Source: Microbacterium sp. Root166
Lineage (GTDB): Bacteria > Actinomycetota > Actinomycetes > Actinomycetales > Microbacteriaceae
Reading direction: 5' to 3'
DNA length: 64,000 nucleotides
Assembly: GCF_001427145.1 (NCBI RefSeq)
Contig: NZ_LMGL01000002.1
Coordinates: 62,001-126,000, forward strand
Positions 1 through 9,774 of this stretch are shown in pieces (position 1 is the first letter of the stretch; every line of letters starts with the position of its first letter). The notes under the pieces were generated by a model. It was not told where the DNA came from and ran no database searches. It worked only from the letters and a program-made list of their open reading frames with translations. The position numbers were made by a program, and so were the translations under genes.

Positions 1-2645
1 TGCACGCCTACGCCGTCGCCTTCGCCCGCTCGATCGACTACCAGAACGCCGGCACCGTGGAGTTCCTCCTCGAGACCGCCGGACCCCGCACGGGCGAGGT
101 CGTCTTCATCGAGATGAACCCCCGCATCCAGGTCGAGCACACCGTGACCGAGGAGGTCACCGACGTCGACCTCGTCCAGTCGCAGATGCGCATCGCGGCG
201 GGCCAGACCCTGGACGAGCTCGGCCTCACCCAGGATCGCATCCACCTGCGCGGTGCGGCGCTGCAGTGCCGCATCACCACGGAGGACCCGACGCAGGGCT
301 TCCGTCCCGACACCGGCAAGATCACGACCTACCGCTCGCCCGGCGGCGCCGGCATCCGCCTCGACGGCGGCACCACTGCCGCGGGCTCGCAGGTGAGCCC
401 GCACTTCGACTCGATGCTGACGAAGCTCACGTGCCGCGGCCGCGACTTCGGCGCCGCCGTCCTGCGCGCCCGCCGCGCCCTGGCGGAGTTCCGCATCCGC
501 GGGGTCTCCACGAACATCCCGTTCCTCCAGGCGGTGCTCGACGACCCGTCGTTCGTCGCCGGCGACGTGAGCACGTCATTCATCGACGAGCGCCCCGCGC
601 TGCTGCGGGGACGCGAGTCCAAGGATCGCGGCACGAAGATCCTCAACTGGCTCACCGACACGACGGTCAACAAGCCGAACGGCGAGAACCCCGTCACGAT
701 CGATCCGCGCCTGAAGCTCCCGGCCCTCGACCTGCTCAGCGACCCGGCTCCCGGGTCGCGGCAGCGCCTGATCGAGCTCGGCCCGGCCGGCTTCGCCAAG
801 GCGCTGCGCGAGCAGACCGCCCTCGCCGTCACCGAGACGACGTTCCGCGATGCCCACCAGTCGCTGCTGGCGACCCGCGTGCGCACCAAGGACCTCGTCA
901 CCGTCGCTCCCTACGTCGCGCGGCTCACCCCGCAGCTGCTGTCCGTCGAGGCGTGGGGCGGTGCGACCTACGACGTCGCGCTGCGCTTCCTCGGCGAGGA
1001 CCCGTGGGAGCGCCTGGACCGCCTGCGCACCGCGCTGCCGAACGTCGCGATCCAGATGCTGCTGCGCGGACGCAACACGGTGGGCTACACGCCGTACCCG
1101 ACGGAGGTCACGGACGCCTTCGTACGTGAGGCCGCGTCGAGCGGGATCGACATCTTCCGCATCTTCGACGCCCTCAACGACGTCTCGCAGATGCGGCCCG
1201 CCATCGACGCCGTGCTCGCCACCGGCACCTCCGTGGCCGAGGTCGCCGTCTGCTACACGGGCGACCTGCTGAACCCGGCTGAAGACCTGTACACGCTCGA
1301 CTACTACCTGCGCCTGGCGGAGCAGATCGTGGACGCCGGCGCCCACGTCCTCGCGATCAAGGACATGGCGGGCCTGCTGCGGCCGGCCGCGGCATCCCGT
1401 CTCGTCTCCGCCCTGCGTGAGAACTTCGACCTGCCCGTGCACGTGCATACGCACGACACCGCGGGCGGCCAGCTCGCGACGCTGCTGGCCGCGAGTGAGG
1501 CGGGAGCGGATGCCGTTGACGCCGCCGCCGCGCCCATGTCGGGCACCACGAGCCAGCCGTCGCTGTCGGCGCTGGTCGCGGCCCTCTCGCACACCGAGCG
1601 CGACACCGGCATCGACCTCGACGCCGTGAGCGACCTCGAGCCGTACTGGGAGGCCATGCGCCACCTGTACTCGCCGTTCGAGTCCGGCCTGCCGGGCCCC
1701 ACCGGTCGCGTGTACCACCACGAGATCCCGGGCGGGCAGCTGTCGAACCTGCGTCAGCAGGCGATCGCGCTGGGACTGGCCGAGGACTTCGAGCTGATCG
1801 AGGACATGTACGCCGCCGCCGACCGGATCCTCGGCCGCGTGCCGAAGGTGACGCCGTCCTCGAAGGTCGTCGGCGACCTGGCCCTGCACCTCGCGGCGGT
1901 CAAGGCCGACCCCGACGACTTCGCCGAGAACCCGCAGAACTACGACATCCCCGACTCGGTGGTCGGCTTCATGGCCGGCGAGCTCGGCGACCTGCCCGGC
2001 GGCTGGCCGGAGCCCTTCCGCACCAAGGTGCTGCAGGGCCGGACGGTCGACATCGCGGTCACGCCGCTGACGGCCGCCGAGACGATGGCTCTGGAAGGGG
2101 ATGCCGCGGCCCGCCGCGAGACGCTGAACAAGCTGCTGTTCCCCGGGCCCACGCAGGCGTACCGCGAGGTGCGCGACCTGTACGGCGACGTCAGCCTGCT
2201 CGACACGTCGGACTACCTGTACGGGCTCACTCCGGGCACCGAGCACGTGGTGGAGATCGAGCGCGGCGTGCAGCTGTTCGTCGGCCTGGAGGCCATCGGC
2301 GAGGCCGACGACAAGGGCATGCGCACGGTGATGACCACCCTCAACGGTCAGCTGCGTCCCGTGTTCGTGCGCGACCGCGGCATCGACGTCGAGGCCCGTC
2401 AGGCCGAGAAAGCCGACACCACCAAGGCGGGTCAGGTCGCCGCGCCGTTTTCGGGTGTCGTGACGCTGAAGACCGTCGTCGGCGACGCCGTCCTGGCCGG
2501 TCAGCCGGTCGCATCCATCGAGGCGATGAAGATGGAGGCGGCCATCACCGCACCCGTCGACGGGGTCGTCGAGCGGGTCGCGATCGGCGAAACCCAGCAG
2601 GTGGAGGCAGGCGACCTTTTGGTCGTCATCCGTCCTGCCCAGTAA
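1..2645 (+). CDS. pyc: Pyruvate carboxylase, 5'-truncated by window edge
   Basis: Cytoplasmic biotin enzyme that makes oxaloacetate from pyruvate, bicarbonate and ATP. The start lies outside the window: 880 codons are open in frame from base 3, roughly 250 short of a full single-chain enzyme. Seen in order: the end of the biotin carboxylase domain with EMNPRIQVEHTVTE (near base 115); the carboxyltransferase domain opening with TETTFRDAHQSLLATR (near 832) and carrying the AIKDMAGLL lysine (near 1354); a linker; and a C-terminal biotinyl domain whose EAMKM lysine codon is 2529-2531. The full domain set separates it from acetyl/propionyl-CoA carboxylases. Stop TAA at 2643-2645. A MinD-like gene follows after 56 bases. 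Confidence 0.97.
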   Translation, partial: HAYAVAFARSIDYQNAGTVEFLLETAGPRTGEVVFIEMNPRIQVEHTVTEEVTDVDLVQSQMRIAAGQTLDELGLTQDRIHLRGAALQCRITTEDPTQGFRPDTGKITTYRSPGGAGIRLDGGTTAAGSQVSPHFDSMLTKLTCRGRDFGAAVLRARRALAEFRIRGVSTNIPFLQAVLDDPSFVAGDVSTSFIDERPALLRGRESKDRGTKILNWLTDTTVNKPNGENPVTIDPRLKLPALDLLSDPAPGSRQRLIELGPAGFAKALREQTALAVTETTFRDAHQSLLATRVRTKDLVTVAPYVARLTPQLLSVEAWGGATYDVALRFLGEDPWERLDRLRTALPNVAIQMLLRGRNTVGYTPYPTEVTDAFVREAASSGIDIFRIFDALNDVSQMRPAIDAVLATGTSVAEVAVCYTGDLLNPAEDLYTLDYYLRLAEQIVDAGAHVLAIKDMAGLLRPAAASRLVSALRENFDLPVHVHTHDTAGGQLATLLAASEAGADAVDAAAAPMSGTTSQPSLSALVAALSHTERDTGIDLDAVSDLEPYWEAMRHLYSPFESGLPGPTGRVYHHEIPGGQLSNLRQQAIALGLAEDFELIEDMYAAADRILGRVPKVTPSSKVVGDLALHLAAVKADPDDFAENPQNYDIPDSVVGFMAGELGDLPGGWPEPFRTKVLQGRTVDIAVTPLTAAETMALEGDAAARRETLNKLLFPGPTQAYREVRDLYGDVSLLDTSDYLYGLTPGTEHVVEIERGVQLFVGLEAIGEADDKGMRTVMTTLNGQLRPVFVRDRGIDVEARQAEKADTTKAGQVAAPFSGVVTLKTVVGDAVLAGQPVASIEAMKMEAAITAPVDGVVERVAIGETQQVEAGDLLVVIRPAQ

Positions 2646-2701
2646 CCTGGTGGGCGGCACCCGCCCGAAGCACGCCCTCCTCTGCCTTGGAGAACTCCGC
2701 A

Positions 2702-4171
2702 GTGACGCCTGATCGACCCGACCACACGCCCGAAGAATCCGAGAACGGCGTGCTGTCCGACACCGGCAGCATCGAGACCGCCGGCTTCGGCATCCTCGGC
2801 GGCACCACCGCCCAGGTCAACGTCGAGCTGCCCACCGAGTCCGACGACGACCTCGTCGACGACGACGTGATCGGCCACGAAGTCCCGTTCGTCGTGGAGA
2901 TCCCCGCCGATACCGCCGAGGCGGAGATCGTGGACAACGCCGCGGCCTACGAGGACTGGACGTTCGAGGACGACGGCGTCGCCGTCGATGAGACGGCCGA
3001 CATCGTCACCGCCGTCGAGGTGGAGGAAGAGCCCGCAGTCTTCGCTGAGGACCCCGAGCCCGCGGCGACTCCCGCCGCCGCGGCTCCGGCCGCAGCGCCC
3101 GCGCCCGCCGCGGCGCGCGCGGAGCAGGCAGCGCCGGCCGAGCCGGCGCAGGCGGTCGCCCGAACGAACGCCTTCCCCGAGGTCTCGCTGACCTCGAAGC
3201 GCCTGGGCGAATTCGAGCCCGGCCGGGAGACGGCCGATCTGCTGACCGCCGACCGGCTGCTCGACCCGCACCAGGTCGTGCGATCGGAGCCGGAAGGCTA
3301 CTGGCAGCACCTGGTCTATTCGGTCTCGGGCCGCCGCATCAACCTCGGCGACAGCAAGCGCGCTCGCGCCCGCAAGGCGCTCGACCGCCGGATCGCCGCT
3401 CCGCTCAACGGCGGGGCCCGCTTCGTGCCGGTGCTTTCGCGCAAGGGCGGCGTCGGCAAGACCACCGTCACGACCCTGCTCGGCATGGCGCTGGCCGATG
3501 CGCGCGACGACCGCGTCATCGCTGTGGACGCCAACCCCGACCGAGGCACGCTCGCCGAGCGCATCTCCCGCAGCAGCGGCAAGACGGTGCGCGACCTCAT
3601 CCGCATGCGCCGCGAGGTGGTGGGCTTCAATGATCTGTCGGGAATCGTCGCCCGCGACGAGACGCGACTGGACGTCGTGGCGTCCGACTCCGACCCGCAC
3701 GTCTCCGAGGCCTTCAGCGACGCGGACTACCGCGACGTCGCGACCCTCGCCGCGCACTACTACTCGATCGTCCTCACCGACACCGGGACCGGCATCGTGC
3801 ACTCGGTGATGGGAGCGACGCTCGAGCTCGCCGACCAGCTGGTCGTCGTCTCAGGTCTGAGCGTCGATGAGGCCCGCCTGGCGTCGGAGACGCTGACCTG
3901 GCTCGAGAGCAACGGCTACGCCGACAAGGTGCGCAACGCCGTCGTGGTGCTCAACACCGCGCGTCCCGGCACGCCGCTCATCCGCCCGGAAGAGCTCGAA
4001 TCGCACTTCCGCACGCGCGTCCGCGCGGTCGTCCGCATGCCCTACGACCCGCACATCGCCGCCGGCAGCGCCATCGTCTTCCGCGACCTCCAGCCCGAGA
4101 CGCGGCAGGCCGCGCGCGACCTCGCCGCGACCGTCGTCGAGGGACTGCGCTCGCTCTCTGCTGCGGCCTGA
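2702..4171 (+). CDS. MinD/ParA-family ATPase, EspI-like, with long acidic N-terminus
   Basis: Predicted 489-residue P-loop ATPase. I chose GTG 2702 because GGAGA (2689-2693) sits eight bases upstream; a TTG at 2687 overlaps that site and is rejected. About 160 N-terminal residues are acidic then Ala/Pro-rich, probably disordered. Next comes a segment with [14 protein letters not shown] and the deviant Walker A KGGVGKTT (near residue 245), then [13 protein letters not shown] and a MinD-like C-terminal half. The region before and after Walker A recalls the EspI ATPases of type VII secretion loci, but no ESX gene lies nearby, so the partner is unknown. The deformylase gene starts seven bases after the stop, suggesting cotranscription. 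Confidence 0.85.
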   Translation: MTPDRPDHTPEESENGVLSDTGSIETAGFGILGGTTAQVNVELPTESDDDLVDDDVIGHEVPFVVEIPADTAEAEIVDNAAAYEDWTFEDDGVAVDETADIVTAVEVEEEPAVFAEDPEPAATPAAAAPAAAPAPAAARAEQAAPAEPAQAVARTNAFPEVSLTSKRLGEFEPGRETADLLTADRLLDPHQVVRSEPEGYWQHLVYSVSGRRINLGDSKRARARKALDRRIAAPLNGGARFVPVLSRKGGVGKTTVTTLLGMALADARDDRVIAVDANPDRGTLAERISRSSGKTVRDLIRMRREVVGFNDLSGIVARDETRLDVVASDSDPHVSEAFSDADYRDVATLAAHYYSIVLTDTGTGIVHSVMGATLELADQLVVVSGLSVDEARLASETLTWLESNGYADKVRNAVVVLNTARPGTPLIRPEELESHFRTRVRAVVRMPYDPHIAAGSAIVFRDLQPETRQAARDLAATVVEGLRSLSAAA

Positions 4172-4178
4172 CCCGATC

Positions 4179-4670
4179 ATGGCTGTCCGACCCATCCGTG
4201 TCTTCGGCGACCCCGTCCTGAAGTCCGTCAGCACACCCATCGACAAGGTCGACGAGGGCGTACGCGGGCTCGTGCGCGATCTCCTCGACACCGTCGAGCT
4301 GCCCGGCAGAGCCGGCGTCGCGGCGCCGCAGATCGGCGTCGGCCTGCGCGCGTTCAGCTACAACATCGACGGCGACATCGGCTACGTGCTCAACCCCGTG
4401 CTCGTCGAGGTGTCGGGGGAGCCGGCCGCCATCGGTGAAGGATGCCTGTCGGTCCCGGGGCTGTGGCATGACGCCGTGCGCTACCCGTGGGCGAAGGTGG
4501 TCGGCACCGACCTGGACGGAAACGAGGTCGTGCTCGAGGGGGAGGGGCTGCTGGCCCAGGCGCTCCAGCACGAGACCGACCACCTCGACGGAACCCTGTA
4601 CCTCGAGCGGCTGACGCCCGACGAGCGTCGCGTCGCGATGCGCGAGATCCGCGAGTCGGACTGGTTCTGA
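4179..4670 (+). CDS. def: Peptide deformylase
   Basis: Metalloenzyme that removes the formyl group from the N-terminal methionine of new proteins. The 163-residue product has all three family motifs: GVAAPQIG (about 47-54), EGCLS with the metal-binding cysteine (about 86-90) and QHETDHLDG carrying HExxH (about 130-138). ATG 4179 follows the MinD-like stop by seven bases, so the two are probably cotranscribed. A strong hairpin follows at 4697-4734, shared with the convergent acyl-CoA ligase gene. Length and motifs fit a normal active enzyme. Confidence 0.96.
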   Translation: MAVRPIRVFGDPVLKSVSTPIDKVDEGVRGLVRDLLDTVELPGRAGVAAPQIGVGLRAFSYNIDGDIGYVLNPVLVEVSGEPAAIGEGCLSVPGLWHDAVRYPWAKVVGTDLDGNEVVLEGEGLLAQALQHETDHLDGTLYLERLTPDERRVAMREIRESDWF

Positions 4671-4696
4671 GCCGCGCCTCTCAGCCACGTGGACGA

Positions 4697-4734
4697 CCGA
4701 AGCCCCGGACCTCCGAAGAGGGCCGGGGCTTCGG
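4697..4734. terminator. Bidirectional hairpin between def and acyl-CoA ligase
   Basis: Perfect 12-base arms (CCGAAGCCCCGG at 4697-4708, its complement at 4723-4734) around a 14-base loop, lying between two convergent genes. There is no long T-run on the + side, so termination strength is uncertain. Confidence 0.7.
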
Positions 4735-4746
4735 CATCCGATCGTC

Positions 4747-6573
4747 CTACGAGAGCGCGACGTTCGAGGTGTTGACGGGAACGCTGTAGAGCTCGTCGAC
4801 CTCGGTGGCGAAGTCGTCCATGATGACGTTGCGCTTGATGCTCATCTTGGGCGTCAGGTGACCGCTGGCCTCGGTCCACTCCGTGGAGAGGAGCGTGAAC
4901 TTGCGGATCGACTCGGCCCGCGACACGTGCTTGTTCGCCTCGTCGATCGCGCGCTGCACCTCGGCGCGGACGGCCGGGTTGGCGGCGGCGTCCTTGAGAC
5001 TCATGCCCTTGTCGAGGCCGTTGTTCGCCAGCCACGTGGGCAGCATCTCCGAGTCGAGCGTGATCAGCGCCGAGATGAACGGCTTCTGGTCGCCCACGAC
5101 GACGACCTGGCCGACGATCGGGTTGGCACGGATCGGGTCCTCCAGCACGGCGGGCGCGACGTTCTTGCCGGCGGCCGTGACGATGATCTCCTTCTTGCGC
5201 CCGGTGATCTTGAGGAAGCCCTCGTCGTCGAACGAGCCGATGTCGCCGGTCCTGAACCAGTCGCCGTCGAAGGCCGCGGCCGTCGCCTCGGGGTTGCGCC
5301 AGTACTCCTTGAACACGTTGATTCCGCGGACCTGGATCTCGTCGTCCTCTGCGAGGCGGACGCCGACGCCCGGCAGCACCGGGCCGACCGTGCCGATCTT
5401 CGACTTCGTCGCCAGGTTGACCGTGGCGGGAGCGGTGGTCTCGGTGAGGCCGTAGCCCTCGAGGATCGTCACGCCCAGGCTGTGGAAGAAGTGGCCGAGA
5501 CGCGGGCCGAGCGGCGCCGAGCCCGAGACCGCGTAGACCACATTGCCGCCCATGGCCGTGCGCAGCTTGCTGTAGACGAGCCGGTCGAAGAGCTTGAACT
5601 TGATCTTCGTCAGCAGCGGCACCTTCTTGCCGTCCTGCAGCAGCGTCGAGTGCTCGACGGCGGTGTGCGCGGCGGCGCGGAAGATCTTGCCCTTGCCGCC
5701 GGCCTCTGCCTTCTGCTCGGCCGAGTTGTAGACCTTCTCGAACACGCGCGGAACGGCCAGGAGGAACGTCGGCTTGAACGAGCCGAGCGCCGGAAGGAGC
5801 TGCTTGGTGTCGGGCTGGTGGCCGGTCTTCACGCCGGCGTGGATGTCGAGGATCGAGATGAAGCGGGCGAAGATGTGCGCCGTCGTGATGAACAGCAGGG
5901 TCGATGCCCCCGGGGTCTCGACGACCTCGGCGAGCGCCTTGGACGAGTTGCGGACGAGCTCGACGAAGTTGCTGTGCGTGAGCACGCAGCCCTTCGGGCG
6001 TCCGGTCGACCCGGAGGTGTAGATCAGCGTCGCGATGTCGGCGCCGTTGGCCAGATTGCGGCGGCGTTCGATCTCTTCATCGGTGACGTCCTTGCCCTCG
6101 GCGATGAGCTTGTCGAGGTCGCCGTTCTGCATGGCCCACGTGGAGCGGAGAAGCGGCACGTCGGCGCGCACCTCGTCGAGGCGGGCCGCGTGGTCGGCGG
6201 ACTCGGTGATGCACGCCACTGCGCCCGAGTCGGTGAGGATCCAGCCGATCTGCGTGGGGGAGCTGGTCTCGTACACCGGCACCATCACGGCGCCGGCGAA
6301 GAACAGCGCGAAGTCGACCAGTGTCCAGTCGTAGGTGGTGCGGGCGATGAAGCCCACCTTGTCGCCGGGCTCGACGCCCGCGGCGACGAAGCCCTTGGCC
6401 AGGGCGATCACCTGCGTGTGGAACTCGGTGGCGGTGATGTCGCGCCAGCCATCACCGTCGGGCACGGCGAACAGCGCGAGCTGAGGGGTCGCCTTCACGC
6501 GCGCGACCAGAAGGTCGGTCACGTTCGCCTTCGGGTCGGCGGGGACGATCGCGGGGACTTCGAATTGGACCAC
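4747..6573 (-). CDS. Long-chain fatty acid-CoA ligase (FadD15-type)
   Basis: AMP-forming ligase of 608 residues that activates fatty acids to acyl-CoA. It shows the P-loop TLIYTSGSTGRPKG (about 182-195), GYGLTETTAP, the WFRTGDIG hinge region and the C-terminal GRKKEIIVTAAGKNVAP with the catalytic lysine region. The GTG start at 6573 has AAGGAG seven bases upstream on the minus strand. The position fits FadD15 of the equivalent mycobacterial block, beside acyltransferase and DAHP synthase genes. It is divergent from the ROK kinase; a minus-strand TAGACT (6623-6628) is a possible -10. Chain-length preference cannot be read from sequence. Confidence 0.92.
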   Translation of the reverse strand: MVQFEVPAIVPADPKANVTDLLVARVKATPQLALFAVPDGDGWRDITATEFHTQVIALAKGFVAAGVEPGDKVGFIARTTYDWTLVDFALFFAGAVMVPVYETSSPTQIGWILTDSGAVACITESADHAARLDEVRADVPLLRSTWAMQNGDLDKLIAEGKDVTDEEIERRRNLANGADIATLIYTSGSTGRPKGCVLTHSNFVELVRNSSKALAEVVETPGASTLLFITTAHIFARFISILDIHAGVKTGHQPDTKQLLPALGSFKPTFLLAVPRVFEKVYNSAEQKAEAGGKGKIFRAAAHTAVEHSTLLQDGKKVPLLTKIKFKLFDRLVYSKLRTAMGGNVVYAVSGSAPLGPRLGHFFHSLGVTILEGYGLTETTAPATVNLATKSKIGTVGPVLPGVGVRLAEDDEIQVRGINVFKEYWRNPEATAAAFDGDWFRTGDIGSFDDEGFLKITGRKKEIIVTAAGKNVAPAVLEDPIRANPIVGQVVVVGDQKPFISALITLDSEMLPTWLANNGLDKGMSLKDAAANPAVRAEVQRAIDEANKHVSRAESIRKFTLLSTEWTEASGHLTPKMSIKRNVIMDDFATEVDELYSVPVNTSNVALS

Positions 6574-6698
6574 GGCAGCTCCTTCGGTACCGGACGGGTA
6601 AATCGCGGGTCTATCTCATGTGAGTCTAATCCGCACCGGGCGCTCGGCATCAGCCACCGGCCCGCGGCGATCAGCCGATGCGCACCCACCGGCGCCGA

Positions 6699-6704
6699 TA
6701 GACT
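6699..6704 (+). promoter_or_regulatory. -10 box for ROK kinase
   Basis: TAGACT about 41 bases before the GTG at 6746, giving a leader of about 35 bases that contains the GGAGGGGA ribosome site. Confidence 0.45.
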
Positions 6705-6745
6705 GCACACCGCCGTCGCGAGCGCGCCGGCCGGAGGGGAGTGCG

Positions 6746-7681
6746 GTGCTCAGGGTCGGAATCGACATCGGCGGAACGAAGATCGCCGGAGGCGTCGTCG
6801 ACGCCGGCGGCCGGATCGTCGAGAAGCTGCGCGTGGACACCCCGACCGACACCGGTGCGCTGGCCGCGGCCGTGACCGACATGGTCCAGCACTTCCGCGC
6901 GGGCTACGAGATCGGCGCGGTGGGCGTCGCCGCGGCGGGCTTCATCGACCGCGATCGCGCCGTCGTCATCCACGCGCCGAACATCGCGTGGCGCAACGAG
7001 CCGCTCAAGGCCGACCTCGAATCGCGCATGGACCTGCCGGTCACCATCGAGAACGACGCGAACGCCGCCGGCTGGGCCGAGTTCCGCTTCGGCGCCGGCA
7101 AGGACGTCGAGAACATGGTGATGCTCACGATGGGCACCGGCGTCGGCGGAGCGGTCGTGCTCGACGGCTCGCTGTTCCGCGGCGGTCACGGCATCGGCGC
7201 GGAGCTGGGCCACATCCGCTTCATGCGCGACGGCCTGCCGTGCGGCTGCGGGCAGAACGGATGCCTCGAGCAGTATGCGTCCGGTCGTGCGCTGCAGCGC
7301 GAGGCGAACGCCATCGCCGACGGCGGCGGGATCGGATCGGCCCTCGCCGCGCTGCGCGCCGAGTCGGGCACGATCAGCGGCCCTGCGGTCTCTCGGCTCG
7401 TCCTCGCCGGCGATCCGGGTGCGACCGAGGCGCTCCGGCGCGTCGCGACCGCGCTGGGGGAGTCGTGCGGCGGCTTCCAGGCGGTGCTGGACCCCGAGCT
7501 CTTCGTGATCGGCGGCGGCGTCGCTCAGCTCGGCGAGGATCTGCTCACTCCGGTGCGACTGGCGTACGAGACCTCACTGCCCGGCTACGGTGATCGCCCC
7601 ATCGCGCAGTTCGCCATCGCCCAGCTCGGCAACGACGCGGGACTCATCGGCGTCGCCGACCTCGCCGCAGCGGAGGCGTAG
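6746..7681 (+). CDS. ROK-family sugar kinase, probable glucokinase
   Basis: A 311-residue cytoplasmic sugar kinase. The GTG start at 6746 is supported by GGAGGGGA at 6733-6740 and by DIGGTKIAGG beginning within the first residues; the frame extends further upstream, but that translation looks non-native. Seen: phosphate loop DIGGTK, ENDANAAGWAE, MGTGVGGAV, GAELGH, and the zinc-binding CGCGQNGCLE. These define the ROK family; glucose is the usual substrate of the actinobacterial members, but sequence alone does not exclude other hexoses. The acyltransferase start follows after four bases, so an operon is likely. Confidence 0.9.
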   Translation: MLRVGIDIGGTKIAGGVVDAGGRIVEKLRVDTPTDTGALAAAVTDMVQHFRAGYEIGAVGVAAAGFIDRDRAVVIHAPNIAWRNEPLKADLESRMDLPVTIENDANAAGWAEFRFGAGKDVENMVMLTMGTGVGGAVVLDGSLFRGGHGIGAELGHIRFMRDGLPCGCGQNGCLEQYASGRALQREANAIADGGGIGSALAALRAESGTISGPAVSRLVLAGDPGATEALRRVATALGESCGGFQAVLDPELFVIGGGVAQLGEDLLTPVRLAYETSLPGYGDRPIAQFAIAQLGNDAGLIGVADLAAAEA

Positions 7682-7685
7682 CCCG

Positions 7686-8372
7686 ATGTTCTACTGGCTG
7701 ATGAAGTACGTGGTGGTCGGACCGCTCGTCAAGGCGATCTTCCGCCCGTGGATCGTCGGCCGTCGCAACATCCCCGCCGAGGGCGGAGCCATCCTCGCCA
7801 GCAACCACCTGTCGTTCGTGGATTCCGTCATCCTGCCGCTGATGATCGACCGTCGCATGGCGTTCCTGGCCAAGAGCGACTACTTCACCGGCAAGGGCCT
7901 GAAGGGCACGGCGACCCGGATCTTCATGAAGGGCACCGGGCAGCTGCCCATCGACCGATCAGGCGGCAAGGCGTCCGAGGCATCCCTCAACACCGGCCTT
8001 CAGGTGCTGGGCGGCGGCGAGCTGCTGGGCATCTATCCCGAGGGGACCCGCAGCCCCGACGGCAAGCTGTACCGCGGCCGCACCGGTATCGCCCGCATGG
8101 CGCTCGAGGCGCACGTGCCGGTCGTGCCAGTGGTCATGGTCGACACCGACACCATGATGCCGATCGGCCGGCGCCTGCCCAACGTCGTGCGGGTCGGCGT
8201 CGTGATCGGCGAGCCGCTGGACTTCTCGCGCTTCCAGGGCATGGAGGGCGACCGCTACATCCTCCGTTCCATCACCGACGAGATCATGGTCGCGCTGCAG
8301 CGACTGGGCGAGCAGGAGTACGACGACGTGTACGCCTCCACGGTGAAGGACCGCCTCAAGACCACCCGCTGA
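7686..8372 (+). CDS. plsC: 1-acylglycerol-3-phosphate acyltransferase (PlsC family)
   Basis: A 228-residue membrane-associated acyltransferase, expected to acylate lysophosphatidic acid or a related lipid. Motif I NHLSFVD (residues 40-46) and motif III YPEGTRS (117-123) are intact. The N-terminus MFYWLMKYVVVGPLVKAIF is hydrophobic and could anchor the protein. ATG 7686 lies four bases after the ROK stop, with GGAG inside the end of that gene. Placement beside a FadD-type ligase and before class II DAHP synthase parallels Rv2182c. The exact acyl acceptor is not determinable. Confidence 0.9.
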   Translation: MFYWLMKYVVVGPLVKAIFRPWIVGRRNIPAEGGAILASNHLSFVDSVILPLMIDRRMAFLAKSDYFTGKGLKGTATRIFMKGTGQLPIDRSGGKASEASLNTGLQVLGGGELLGIYPEGTRSPDGKLYRGRTGIARMALEAHVPVVPVVMVDTDTMMPIGRRLPNVVRVGVVIGEPLDFSRFQGMEGDRYILRSITDEIMVALQRLGEQEYDDVYASTVKDRLKTTR

Positions 8373-8412
8373 GCGGGGCGTCATGCGCGCCGGTGCCCCG
8401 GTGGCCCGCCGC

Positions 8413-8418
8413 TAGACT
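8413..8418 (+). promoter_or_regulatory. Leaderless-type -10 for aroG
   Basis: TAGACT ends exactly six bases before ATG 8425, placing the expected transcription start on the first base of the gene. No clear -35. Confidence 0.6.
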
Positions 8419-8424
8419 CGGGGG

Positions 8425-9762
8425 ATGCTTCAGCAGCTCGACACCCTCGACCACTGGCGGAATCTGCCGATCAAGCAGCAGCCCGCCTGGCCGGATGCCG
8501 ACGCGGTCGCCGCGGTCTCCGCCGAGATCGCCACCCTGCCCCCGCTCGTCTTCGCCGGCGAGGTCGACAACCTGCGCGAGCGCCTCGCGCGCGCGGCCTC
8601 CGGAAACGCGTTCCTGCTGCAGGGCGGCGACTGCGCCGAGACTTTCGCAGGCGCGACGGCCGAGCAGATCCGCAACCGCATCAAGACGGTGCTGCAGATG
8701 GCAGTGGTGCTGACCTACGGCGCATCGATGCCCATCGTGAAGATGGGGCGCATGGCGGGCCAGTTCGCCAAGCCGCGCTCGAGCGACAACGAGACCCGAG
8801 GCGACGTGACGCTGCCGGCATACCGCGGCGACATCGTCAACGGCTACGACTTCACCGAGGCCTCGCGTCAGGCCGACCCTCAGCGGCTGCTCAAGGGCTA
8901 CCACACGGCGGCATCGACCATCAATCTGATCCGCGCGTTCACGCAGGGCGGCTTCGCAGACCTCCGCGAGGTGCACTCGTGGAACAAGGGCTTCGCGCAG
9001 AACCCGGCGAACCAGAAGTACGAGCGCCTCGCGAATGAGATCGATCGGGCCATCCGGTTCATGGGGGCCGCGGGTGCGGACTTCGACGAGCTCAAGCGCG
9101 TCGAGTTCTACACCGGCCACGAGGGCCTGCTGATGGATTACGAGCGCCCGATGACCCGCATCGACTCCCGCACGAACACGCCGTACAACACGTCGGCCCA
9201 CTTCCTGTGGATCGGCGAGCGCACGCGCGAGCTCGACGGCGCCCACGTCGACTACTTCTCGAAGATCCGCAACCCCATCGGCGTGAAGCTCGGCCCGTCG
9301 ACCTCGCCCGAGACCGCGCTCGAGCTCATCGACAAACTCGACCCGAACCGCGAGCCGGGCCGCCTGACCTTCATCACGCGCATGGGCGCGGGCAAGATCC
9401 GCGATGCGCTGCCGCCGCTGCTCGAAGCGGTGAAGGACTCCGGCGCGACGCCGCTGTGGGTCACCGACCCGATGCACGGCAACGGCATGACGACGCCCAC
9501 GGGCTACAAGACGCGCCGCTTCGACGACGTCGTGGACGAGGTGCGCGGCTTCTTCGAGGCCCACCGTGCCGTCGGCACGTTCCCCGGCGGAATCCACATC
9601 GAGCTCACCGGCGACGACGTCACCGAGTGCCTCGGCGGCTCGGAGGAGATCGACGAGGCGGCTCTGGCCACGCGCTACGAGTCGCTGTGCGACCCGCGCC
9701 TCAACCACATGCAGAGCCTCGAGCTGGCCTTCCTCGTGGCCGAGGAGCTCGAGAAGCGCTGA
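8425..9762 (+). CDS. aroG: Class II 3-deoxy-D-arabino-heptulosonate-7-phosphate synthase
   Basis: First enzyme of the shikimate pathway, joining phosphoenolpyruvate and erythrose 4-phosphate. The 445-residue protein is a plant/actinobacterial (type II) DAHP synthase: FLLQGGDCAETF (63-74, metal-binding cysteine 70), KMGRMAGQFAKPRS, GFAQNP and WVTDPMHGNG are visible. ATG 8425 is preceded by a leaderless promoter. A GC-rich palindrome (9775-9798) lies just after the stop and may end transcription. The neighbouring PASTA kinase repeats the AroG-PknL linkage of mycobacteria and corynebacteria. Confidence 0.96.
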   Translation: MLQQLDTLDHWRNLPIKQQPAWPDADAVAAVSAEIATLPPLVFAGEVDNLRERLARAASGNAFLLQGGDCAETFAGATAEQIRNRIKTVLQMAVVLTYGASMPIVKMGRMAGQFAKPRSSDNETRGDVTLPAYRGDIVNGYDFTEASRQADPQRLLKGYHTAASTINLIRAFTQGGFADLREVHSWNKGFAQNPANQKYERLANEIDRAIRFMGAAGADFDELKRVEFYTGHEGLLMDYERPMTRIDSRTNTPYNTSAHFLWIGERTRELDGAHVDYFSKIRNPIGVKLGPSTSPETALELIDKLDPNREPGRLTFITRMGAGKIRDALPPLLEAVKDSGATPLWVTDPMHGNGMTTPTGYKTRRFDDVVDEVRGFFEAHRAVGTFPGGIHIELTGDDVTECLGGSEEIDEAALATRYESLCDPRLNHMQSLELAFLVAEELEKR

Positions 9763-9774
9763 CCCGGATGATGA

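Noticed and set aside
576..2660. 694-codon open frame antisense to pyc
   Set aside because: Composition is Arg/Asp/Val/His-rich with no family motif, and the opposite strand encodes an unmistakable carboxylase. Such long antisense frames are usual at 70% GC.
6608..6628. FadR-like operator in the fadD/ROK divergent region
   Set aside because: Only four-base arms (CTCA-TG-TGAG), well within chance.
4858..7593. 911-codon frame on the + strand across the acyl-CoA ligase and ROK genes
   Set aside because: It spans two recognised genes in other frames, has low-complexity Arg/Gly/Val content and no motif.
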